Assembly (NCBI GenBank): GCA_041650795.1
Contig: JBAZKK010000001.1
Coordinates: 1 to 64,000, forward strand
Direction: 5' to 3'
Source: JBAZKK01 sp041650795
Lineage (GTDB): Bacteria; Omnitrophota; Gorgyraeia; Gygaellales; Profunditerraquicolaceae
DNA: 64,000 nucleotides
This document shows, one piece after another, positions 1 through 6,466 of this stretch. Within the stretch, counting starts at the first letter, position 1. Every line of letters starts with the position of its first letter. The notes beneath the pieces are model-generated. The model did not search any database, was not told where the DNA came from, and saw only the letters and a list, made by a program, of their open reading frames with translations. The position numbers and the translations under genes were made by a program.

Positions 1-28
1 TTACGGGGATGCCATGTTGATTCTATAA
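1..28 (+). CDS. queA: 3' end of queA (S-adenosylmethionine:tRNA ribosyltransferase-isomerase)
   Basis: The window opens inside a gene. Reading from base 2, the last codons give YGDAMLIL followed by TAA at 26-28. A YGDAMLI-type tail is the usual C-terminus of QueA, which makes epoxyqueuosine in tRNA. The next gene is tgt, the preceding enzyme of the same queuosine pathway, starting one base after the stop. Only eight codons are visible, so the call rests on the tail and the neighbour. Confidence 0.7.
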
Positions 29-29
29 G

Positions 30-1157
30 ATGCTGGAACTAATCCATCGGGATAAAAACTCCAGGGCCCGCCTGGCAATAATCAAAACCAGCCGCGGCCA
101 AATAAATACCCCCTGTTTTATGCCGGTAGGAACGCAGGGGACGGTCAAGACGCTCTCTCCGGCAGAGCTCATAGAGGCGGGGGCCCAGATCATGCTTTCC
201 AATACCTACCATCTCTTCTTGAGGCCGGGGATGGATGTTATCAAAAAGGCAGGGGGGTTGCATAATCTTATAAGCTGGCACGGCCCTATCCTTACCGACA
301 GCGGGGGCTACCAGATTTTCAGCCTCGCCCTTTTAAGGAAGATAAGTGATAACGGCGTGGAGTTCCAATCGCACATTGACGGCAAGAAACACACCTTTAC
401 GCCGGAGAGCGTAGTCGGGATTCAGGAGGAGTTGGGCTCGGACATTATTATGCCTCTTGATGAATGCGTGCATTACCCCTGCAGCAGGGATTATGCCGAG
501 GTCGCCGCCAGAAGGACAATCGCCTGGGCCGCGCGTTCAAAGAAAGCGCACCGCGGAGAAGGACAGCGGCTTTTTTGCATTGTTCAAGGGTCCAGTTATG
601 AGGACCTGCGCCGTGCCTGCGCCAGCGAGCTTATTGACATGGATTTTGACGGCTATGCCATAGGAGGGGTTTCAGTTGGCGAACCGCAAAAATTAATATA
701 TAATATAACGGGAATGGTGGCGGGATTGCTGCCCGAACAGAAGCCGCGTTACCTTATGGGTGTAGGGTTGCCTGAAGATATCCTGGAAGGGGTGGAATCC
801 GGCGTTGACATGTTTGATTGCGTCACCCCTACCCGCTACGGCAGGAACGGCAGCGCCTTTACCAGCGAGGGCAAGCTCATTATCCGTAACTCTCCTTATT
901 CGGAAGATTTTAGGCCGCTGGATTCGGAATGCAGCTGTTACGCCTGCAGGAATTTCAGCCGCGCATACCTGAGGCACCTTTTTAATACCGACGAGATACT
1001 GGGATTGAGGCTGGTTTCGCTGCACAACATCCATTTTTACCTCGGGTTAATGAAAGGCATCAGGAAGGCAATCCAGGAAGATAAATTCAGGGAATTTAAA
1101 AGGGAGTTTCTTGCCAGGTATATGAAGGCAGGTTCACGCAAAAACAATGCGCATTGA
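30..1157 (+). CDS. tgt: tRNA-guanine transglycosylase (queuine tRNA-ribosyltransferase)
   Basis: This enzyme exchanges G34 of tRNAs with GUN anticodons for preQ1, the first tRNA-bound step of queuosine synthesis. The 375-residue protein has the family's usual length. The substrate-binding Asp lies in LTDSGGYQ (D90), the nucleophile region is GVDMFDCVTPTRYGRNG, and the C-terminal zinc site is CSCYAC followed by a His about 25 residues later. It starts with ATG one base after the queA stop and overlaps trmD by 11 bases, so queA-tgt-trmD are probably one transcript. No defects were seen. Confidence 0.97.
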   Translation: MLELIHRDKNSRARLAIIKTSRGQINTPCFMPVGTQGTVKTLSPAELIEAGAQIMLSNTYHLFLRPGMDVIKKAGGLHNLISWHGPILTDSGGYQIFSLALLRKISDNGVEFQSHIDGKKHTFTPESVVGIQEELGSDIIMPLDECVHYPCSRDYAEVAARRTIAWAARSKKAHRGEGQRLFCIVQGSSYEDLRRACASELIDMDFDGYAIGGVSVGEPQKLIYNITGMVAGLLPEQKPRYLMGVGLPEDILEGVESGVDMFDCVTPTRYGRNGSAFTSEGKLIIRNSPYSEDFRPLDSECSCYACRNFSRAYLRHLFNTDEILGLRLVSLHNIHFYLGLMKGIRKAIQEDKFREFKREFLARYMKAGSRKNNAH

Positions 1158-1830
1158 CATTATTACCATATTCCCAGGGATGTTTGCGCCGGTATTGAAC
1201 GAATCCATCATCAAGCGTGCGCAGCATAAGGGGAAGGTTAAGATCTACGTCCACGATTTGCGTAATTACTCTCGCGATAAGCATCGCAAGGTAGACGACC
1301 ATCCTTACGGCGGGGGGGCGGGGATGGTGATGCGGGCCGAGCCGATATTCAACGCGGTGGAGGGTGTCTTGGCCAAGGCTAAAAACAAGAGGCCCCGAGT
1401 GGTTCTATTGTGCCCTAAAGGCAGGAGGCTGGAACAGAAGACCGTGAGAAAGCTCTCCCGCTACAAACATCTTATCTTGATATGCGGCCACTATGAGGGG
1501 ATTGATGAGCGCGTCCGCCGCAGTCTGGCAGACGAAGAGATATCTATCGGCGATTATGTCTTGACCGGAGGAGAGTTGGCGGCGATGGTGGTTCTGGATT
1601 GCGTGGTGAGACTCATCCCGGGGGTCCTGGGCGATAAAAATTCCTTGAATTTTGAGTCATTTGAGGGTAATTTATTAGAATATCCGCAGTACACCCGGCC
1701 TGCGGTTTTCCGCAGATTAAGGCCTCCCAAGGTGCTCTTCTCGGGCGACCACAAGAAGATTGAGGAGTGGAGGAGGAAGGAGGCGCTTAAGATAACGCGC
1801 AGGCGCCGGCCGGATTTATTAGGCAAATAA
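1147..1830 (+). CDS. trmD: tRNA (guanine-N1)-methyltransferase TrmD
   Basis: TrmD methylates G37 of tRNAs using S-adenosylmethionine and prevents +1 frameshifting. The N-terminus MRIDIITIFPGMF, the motif DDHPYGGGAGMVM and the trefoil-knot SAM site (LICGHYEGIDERV, then SIGDYVLTGGELAAM) are all clear. The 227-residue length is typical. The gene overlaps the end of tgt and is followed 14 bases later by rplS. The trmD-rplS order is widely conserved in bacteria and supports co-transcription. Confidence 0.97.
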   Translation: MRIDIITIFPGMFAPVLNESIIKRAQHKGKVKIYVHDLRNYSRDKHRKVDDHPYGGGAGMVMRAEPIFNAVEGVLAKAKNKRPRVVLLCPKGRRLEQKTVRKLSRYKHLILICGHYEGIDERVRRSLADEEISIGDYVLTGGELAAMVVLDCVVRLIPGVLGDKNSLNFESFEGNLLEYPQYTRPAVFRRLRPPKVLFSGDHKKIEEWRRKEALKITRRRRPDLLGK

Positions 1831-1844
1831 TAAGGAGGATAACA

Positions 1845-2198
1845 ATGAATAAGATCAGGATGATTGAGGAGGAATACAGCAAGAAGGAAGTTCCCAATTT
1901 CGGCGTCGGGGATACGGTTAAGGTGTTAGTCAAGATCCCGGAGGGTCCTGATAAGACCCGCCTGCATCCTTTTGAAGGGGTCGTGATAGCCAAGAAAGGC
2001 AGCGGCTCCAGGACGAATTTTACGGTCCGGAAGGTTTCTTTCGGAGAGGGTATCGAGCGCGTCTTCCCGCTTTATTCTCCTGGCATCGAGCGCATCGAGC
2101 TCATACGTTCAGGCAAGGTTAAAAGGGCAAAGCTTTATTATCTGCGCAGCAAGGTCGGAAAGCGCGCCACGAAAATAGAATCCGCAGAGCCCAGGTAA
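1845..2198 (+). CDS. rplS: 50S ribosomal protein L19
   Basis: This is a large-subunit ribosomal protein at the 30S-50S interface. The family patterns FGVGDTVKVLVKIPEG, FEGVVIAKKGSGSRTNFTVRKVS and RVFPLYSPGIERIEL are all present. A strong Shine-Dalgarno (AAGGAGGAT at 1831-1839) precedes the ATG. The 117-residue length is usual. It sits between trmD and rnhB, with a six-base gap to rnhB. Confidence 0.97.
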   Translation: MNKIRMIEEEYSKKEVPNFGVGDTVKVLVKIPEGPDKTRLHPFEGVVIAKKGSGSRTNFTVRKVSFGEGIERVFPLYSPGIERIELIRSGKVKRAKLYYLRSKVGKRATKIESAEPR

Positions 2199-2204
2199 TA
2201 AAAA

Positions 2205-2813
2205 GTGCTTTATTACGAAAGCAAGCTCCGCAGGGAAGGTTATAATTTTATTATCGGTGTAGATGAGGTAGGCAGGGGGTGTCTTGCCGGGCCAGTAGTG
2301 GCGGCAGCCGTCCTCCTTAAGGAGATGAGATTCCGCAGCCGCATTGACGATTCCAAAAAATTAACTCCTCTGCAGCGTGAAACGGCATTCCCGGAGATTA
2401 TAGGTAAAAGCGCATTCGGGGTGGGTATCGTAGGCGAGAGGGTAATTGACCGGTTGAACATAGCCGTGGCGACCCGCATTGCAATGGAGAGGGCCGTTTC
2501 CATTCTCCTTGAGGGTTTTAGGCCCAGAAGCGGAAAACGCGTTTGCCTTATGGTTGACGGCACCGTAAAATTAAAGATGCGCCTGCCGTATATCAATATT
2601 ATTAGGGGCGACTCAAAGTCAAAGAGCATTGCCTGCGCATCTATTCTTGCCAAGGTCACCCGTGACAGGATTATGTCTTCTTACGACGAGGTGTATCCCG
2701 AGTACGGCTTCCGGCAGCATAAGGGTTACCCTACCATGTTACACCGAAGGGCAGTCGAGAGATTCGGGCCTTCCAGGATACACAGGCTGAGTTTTTGCCA
2801 TGTCGCGAGGTAA
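2205..2813 (+). CDS. rnhB: Ribonuclease HII
   Basis: RNase HII cleaves the RNA strand of RNA-DNA hybrids and nicks at single misincorporated ribonucleotides. The catalytic acidic residues are visible in IIGVDEVGRGCLAGPVV (Asp-Glu near residues 20-21), in the VDGT motif and in the later KVTRDRIM segment. The start codon is GTG at 2205, six bases after the rplS stop, giving 202 residues, a normal length. It overlaps the start of the next gene by 14 bases, so the two are likely translationally coupled. Confidence 0.96.
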   Translation: MLYYESKLRREGYNFIIGVDEVGRGCLAGPVVAAAVLLKEMRFRSRIDDSKKLTPLQRETAFPEIIGKSAFGVGIVGERVIDRLNIAVATRIAMERAVSILLEGFRPRSGKRVCLMVDGTVKLKMRLPYINIIRGDSKSKSIACASILAKVTRDRIMSSYDEVYPEYGFRQHKGYPTMLHRRAVERFGPSRIHRLSFCHVAR

Positions 2814-3177
2814 TCTCTCGCTTGGCAAGAGCGCTGAAGACGAGGCCGCAGATTTTCTAAGGCACCGGGGTTACAGTATCATCAGGAGAAATTACCGCAA
2901 TAGATTGGGCGAGATAGATATCATCGCCCGTGATAAGGGTACGCTTTGTTTTGTGGAGGTAAAGGGTAGGCGTTCCTTAAGATGCGGGCTGCCGCAGGAA
3001 GCGGTTTCCCGGAGCAAGCGCGGGAGAATTTCGCGGGTCGCGCTCGGTTTCCTAAAAGAGAACAATCTTCTGGATTCCCCGGTGAGGTTTGATGTGGTAG
3101 CGCTCATATGCTCAGGCCAGGCAAGAGAGATAAAATTAATCCGGGGCGCCTTTGAATCAGAGGAGGGACTTGTTTAA
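2800..3177 (+). CDS. yraN: UPF0102 / YraN family endonuclease-like protein
   Basis: This is a small protein of the YraN family with a PD-(D/E)XK endonuclease-like fold. Its exact role is not established, although it is very often found beside rnhB, as here. The core motif is visible as GEIDIIARDKGTLCFVEVKGRR, giving the expected Asp, Glu and Lys. The N-terminal GKSAEDEAADFLRHRGY is also typical. The 125-residue length is normal. It overlaps the rnhB end by 14 bases and stops just before the one-carbon block begins. Confidence 0.92.
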   Translation: MSRGNLSLGKSAEDEAADFLRHRGYSIIRRNYRNRLGEIDIIARDKGTLCFVEVKGRRSLRCGLPQEAVSRSKRGRISRVALGFLKENNLLDSPVRFDVVALICSGQAREIKLIRGAFESEEGLV

Positions 3178-3178
3178 T

Positions 3179-3745
3179 ATGACAGATTACCGTAGCGTCA
3201 GTTTAAGGGAATATCTCGAGGCGCTGGCAGCGAAAGTATCAGTACCGGGAGGGGGTTCTGCTGCGGCCCTGGATGCGGCCCTGGGGGCTGCGCTTGTGAG
3301 CATGGTAATCAATTTTACTGTCGGCAAGCCCCGTTACGTCAGATATGAGAAAGAATTAAAAACGGCGCTGGAGAAGTCCGAGAAGCTGCGCGAGGAGTTC
3401 CTGAATCTGGTGGATCTTGATGCCGCGGCTTATAACAGCGGGAACCTGCGCGATGCCATCGACGTGCCTTTTATGGTTTGCAGGCTTTGCTTCGAGGGGG
3501 CCAGATTATTGCCGCCGCTTGTCAGAAAGTCGAACCCCAACCTGATAAGTGACGTGGCAGTGGCTGCGGTGCTTCTGGAGTCCGCGTTCTCGGCAGCATA
3601 TTTTAATGTCCGTATAAATCTTAAGCCCCTGAGCGATAAAAAAATGGGTTCCAGGATCAACAAGGAATTACTCTTTAAAGAGAAGGCTATTAAAAAGATC
3701 AGGCGGGAGACGGAGGCGAAAGTTGGCAAGATTATTAGAGGCTAA
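3179..3745 (+). CDS. fchA: Cyclodeaminase/cyclohydrolase family protein (FchA-like methenyl-THF cyclohydrolase)
   Basis: The protein belongs to the formiminotransferase-cyclodeaminase C-terminal family, which includes the acetogen methenyl-tetrahydrofolate cyclohydrolase FchA. The folate-site loop is visible as VPGGGSAAALDAALGAALVSMV near the N-terminus, and the fold is all-alpha. A TTG upstream at 3152 is in frame, but the ATG at 3179 has a good Shine-Dalgarno (AGAGGAGG around 3160) and gives about 188 residues, so I prefer it. It is followed directly by folD, metF and acsB, which supports a Wood-Ljungdahl methyl-branch role. Its substrate is inferred, not shown. Confidence 0.85.
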   Translation: MTDYRSVSLREYLEALAAKVSVPGGGSAAALDAALGAALVSMVINFTVGKPRYVRYEKELKTALEKSEKLREEFLNLVDLDAAAYNSGNLRDAIDVPFMVCRLCFEGARLLPPLVRKSNPNLISDVAVAAVLLESAFSAAYFNVRINLKPLSDKKMGSRINKELLFKEKAIKKIRRETEAKVGKIIRG

Positions 3746-4562
3746 ACCCATCGCAGAGAGGATCAAGACAGAGATTAAAAGGCAGATTGAGTCATTGGGC
3801 CGTGCGCCAGTTCTGCTTAGCGTTCAGGTGGGCGAGGATGCCGGCGCCGTAAGCTACGTAAAATCCCAGCAGAAGGTTGCCGAAGGTCTCGGCATAGAAT
3901 ACCGTTTTCATAAATTGCCGGCAGAGATAACGGAAAGAGAGCTTCTGGAGTTCGTTCGGCGCATGAATTCCGATAAGTCCCTGGATGGGATAATCATGCA
4001 GATGCCGTTGCCGCCCCTTATTGATCACAAGAAGATCAGCCAGGCCATCCTTGCCGAAAAAGACGTAGAGGGGATGCATCCCGAGAATATCGGCAGGATT
4101 CTTTTCGGCAGGGCCAGCATTATCCCCTGCACTGCCGCGGCGGTTATGGAGTTGTTGAAGGAGAGCGGGGTGGATCTTTACGGCAGGGAGGCGGTGGTGG
4201 TGGGGCACAGCGAGATTGTAGGCAAGCCGCTTTCTCTTCTACTGCTTGATAAATTTGCCACTGTTACGGTCTGCCACATCGGCACCTCCAAGGCAGCAAA
4301 ATTACAGGAACACGTCAGGGCTGCCGAGGTTTTAATCGTGGCGGTAGGCAAACCCGGGCTTATCAAGGGGGAGTGGATCCGGGAAGGCGCCGTTGTCATA
4401 GATGTAGGCATAAACAGGGTAGGTGATAAGATTGTAGGCGACGTAGAGTTTCAGGAGGCCCAGAGGCGCGCCGCATTCATCACGCCTGTTCCCGGAGGAG
4501 TAGGGCCGTTAACCGTTACCCTTCTCATGCGCAACCTACTTGAGGCAGCGAAGTCAAAATAG
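3723..4562 (+). CDS. folD: Methylene-THF dehydrogenase / methenyl-THF cyclohydrolase FolD
   Basis: FolD interconverts 5,10-methylene-THF, methenyl-THF and formyl-THF using NAD(P). The catalytic YVKSQQK segment (Tyr and Lys), the QMPLPP loop, GxDVEGMHPENIG, the Rossmann segment AVVVGHSEIVGKPLSLLLL and the C-terminal TPVPGGVGPLTVTLLMRN are all present. It starts with TTG at 3723 and overlaps fchA by 23 bases. Together with the FchA-like protein, cyclohydrolase activity may be duplicated here. The 279-residue length is normal. Confidence 0.97.
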   Translation: MARLLEAKPIAERIKTEIKRQIESLGRAPVLLSVQVGEDAGAVSYVKSQQKVAEGLGIEYRFHKLPAEITERELLEFVRRMNSDKSLDGIIMQMPLPPLIDHKKISQAILAEKDVEGMHPENIGRILFGRASIIPCTAAAVMELLKESGVDLYGREAVVVGHSEIVGKPLSLLLLDKFATVTVCHIGTSKAAKLQEHVRAAEVLIVAVGKPGLIKGEWIREGAVVIDVGINRVGDKIVGDVEFQEAQRRAAFITPVPGGVGPLTVTLLMRNLLEAAKSK

Positions 4563-4570
4563 GATATAGA

Positions 4571-4596
4571 GTTTTCCCTCATTGCCCGGGAAAGCG
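4571..4596 (+). other. Short hairpin after folD
   Basis: Just after the folD stop, GTTTTCCC at 4571-4578 can pair with CGGGAAAG at 4587-4594 around a short loop. No T-run follows, so this is a weak terminator or processing signal at best. It lies directly upstream of the first copy of the dispersed structured repeat at 4609. Confidence 0.35.
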
Positions 4597-4608
4597 CCTT
4601 TAAGAGAC

Positions 4609-4666
4609 AGAAACACTTTTCCGATTGGCTTGGAAACTGTTTCTGCTTTGGGTTGAAAGTATTTCT
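4609..4666 (+). repeat. Dispersed structured intergenic repeat, copy 1 of 3
   Basis: The element has three 13-base arms. A 5' arm like AGAAACACTTTTCC is followed by the loop GATTGGCTT, then a proximal 3' arm GGAAACTGTTTCT, the linker GCTTTGGGTT, and a distal arm GAAAGTATTTCT. Closely matching copies lie at 8636-8695 and 59422-59480. This copy ends seven bases before the metF start codon and so forms its leader. The function is unknown; a structured RNA or repeat-family element is likely. Confidence 0.75.
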
Positions 4667-4673
4667 TTAAACT

Positions 4674-5546
4674 ATGGCGAGCTTTAAAGAGAAATTAGCA
4701 TCGGAAAAATTTCTGATAACTTCCGAGATGGGCCCTCCGAAGGGCATCGAGACTAAGGTTATCCTGGAGGACGCCGAGCTTATCCGCGGTAGGGTGGATG
4801 CCGTTAATGTTACGGATTTACAAAGTTCGGTAATGAGGCTTGGTTCGCTGGCAGTATGCAGTCTTCTGAAGCAGAGGGGGTTTGAGCCTTTATTCCAGTT
4901 GACCTGCCGCGACCGCAACCGCCTTGCCTTACAGTCCGATATACTCTCCGCCGCCGCGCTCGGCATTGAAAACCTCCTGATACTTACCGGCGACCACACT
5001 ACCCTTGGGGATCATCCTGAGGCCAAGCCGGTGTTTGACCTGGATTCGGTGCAGCTTCTGGAGGTAGTCGGGAAGCTCCAGGAGGGTTTTGATATGAAAG
5101 GTAACAGGCTGGAGGGTGTTGCCCCGAAATTCTGCGTAGGCGCGGCGGTGAACCCTGGTGCAGACCCTCTAGAGCCGGAGATCCTGAAGATGGAAAAGAA
5201 GATTGAGGCCGGTGCGGAATTTTTTCAGACCCAGGCCGTCTACGATATCAATGTTTTCGAGAGATTCCTTGATAAGACAAGGCATCTTAAGGTTCCGTTG
5301 CTGGCCGGCATCGTGCTTTTGAAATCCGCCGCTATGGCGCGCTACCTGAACAAGAACGTAGCCGGCATATGCGTGCCGGATGATTTAATCAAAGAGATGC
5401 AGGATGGCAAAGACAAGGAGCAGAAGTCGGTAGAGATTGCCAGCCGTCTGATCAAGAAACTCAGGCCTATGTGCCGGGGGGTTCATATCATGCCCATCGG
5501 ATGGGATAGAAAGGTTCCCCTCGTTCTGGACGCCTCAGGTTTGTAG
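4674..5546 (+). CDS. metF: Methylenetetrahydrofolate reductase (MetF family)
   Basis: MetF reduces methylene-THF to methyl-THF, the last methyl-branch step before transfer to the corrinoid protein in the Wood-Ljungdahl pathway. The TIM-barrel markers are a start like FLITSEMGPPKG, then VTDLQ, QLTCRDRN, LLILTGDH, and FFQTQAVYD near the C-terminal third. The 290-residue length matches bacterial MetF without a C-terminal extension. No MetV-type zinc partner is adjacent, but a small flavoprotein follows three bases later and could be an electron partner. No clear Shine-Dalgarno is seen; the leader is a repeat element. Confidence 0.9.
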   Translation: MASFKEKLASEKFLITSEMGPPKGIETKVILEDAELIRGRVDAVNVTDLQSSVMRLGSLAVCSLLKQRGFEPLFQLTCRDRNRLALQSDILSAAALGIENLLILTGDHTTLGDHPEAKPVFDLDSVQLLEVVGKLQEGFDMKGNRLEGVAPKFCVGAAVNPGADPLEPEILKMEKKIEAGAEFFQTQAVYDINVFERFLDKTRHLKVPLLAGIVLLKSAAMARYLNKNVAGICVPDDLIKEMQDGKDKEQKSVEIASRLIKKLRPMCRGVHIMPIGWDRKVPLVLDASGL

Positions 5547-5548
5547 AT

Positions 5549-6466
5549 ATGCCAGAGATAGTAATAATCGGTAATTCTGCCGCCGGTTTTTCATGCTGCC
5601 AGGCGCTCCTTGCAGAGCGCGGCGGCAACGGGATAACCGTTATCAGCGAAGAGTCCTTTCCTGCCTATAACCGCAACCTGCTCCTGGGTTATTTCGGAGG
5701 AGGCATAAAGGAAGAAGAACTTTTTCTCTGCCGCCAGGAATATTACCAGGCCAATAATGTAAAGCTGCTTAAAGAGAGCAGGGTGGCTTTGCTTGAGACC
5801 AAAAAACAGCGGCTCATCCTTAAGGATAATTCCAAGATAAATTACGATTACCTGGTGATCGCCTCAGGCTCAAGGCCGCGTCTTCCTGATATCCCCGGGA
5901 TTACCAAGGATGGAGTTAGAGTTTTTTATTCGCTGGAAGACGCGAAGATCATTAAGCAGCGCCTAGTCATCTCCGGTACCGTAGCGTTATTCGGAGAATC
6001 CGTGCTTTGCGCTGAACTTGCCGCTTCAGAGGCGCTTAGGGGCAAAGAGGCCAAGATTATTGCCAGGGGTAAACCGGAGGCATTTAGCGCCTGCGAGAAC
6101 CATGAATGGCTGGAGGGTTTAGAGATTGTCGAGATTATCGGTGAGGGTTCTGAATTACGGGCGATAAAATTAAACAACGGCAAGGCAATCGGCGTATACT
6201 TGGTGATTTACGCCGGGGCGCAGCTTGCGGCAAGCGAATTCTTGAAAGGCAGCGACATCAGGACAGAAAACGGCTCTATCCTGGTGAATGACCAGATGCG
6301 CGCAAGCCTGGATAACGTTTTTGCCTGCGGCAGCGTCTCTAAAAAAGACAATTACGCCCCGCAATCCAAGACCTGGGATGATGCCGTAAGGGAAGGCGTT
6401 CTGGCAGCGGAGAGCTTGATAAAAATCTTTAAAAGGGAAAGTAATATATGTCAGCAGACGTCTTAG
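5549..6466 (+). CDS. FAD-dependent pyridine nucleotide-disulfide oxidoreductase-like protein
   Basis: This is a class-I flavoprotein resembling the NADH:rubredoxin or nitrite reductase FAD subunit. The FAD-binding segment IVIIGNSAAGFSCCQALL is at the N-terminus, YLVIASGSRPRLPDIPG lies mid-protein, and VFACGS precedes the C-terminus. The expected second dinucleotide motif is degenerate (ALFGESVLCAELA, missing the usual glycines), so NAD binding may be weakened. At 305 residues it lacks the C-terminal interface domain of longer relatives. It lies three bases after metF and overlaps acsB by 19 bases. That context suggests electron transfer to MetF or reductive activation of the AcsB system, which is inference. 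Confidence 0.75.
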   Translation: MPEIVIIGNSAAGFSCCQALLAERGGNGITVISEESFPAYNRNLLLGYFGGGIKEEELFLCRQEYYQANNVKLLKESRVALLETKKQRLILKDNSKINYDYLVIASGSRPRLPDIPGITKDGVRVFYSLEDAKIIKQRLVISGTVALFGESVLCAELAASEALRGKEAKIIARGKPEAFSACENHEWLEGLEIVEIIGEGSELRAIKLNNGKAIGVYLVIYAGAQLAASEFLKGSDIRTENGSILVNDQMRASLDNVFACGSVSKKDNYAPQSKTWDDAVREGVLAAESLIKIFKRESNICQQTS

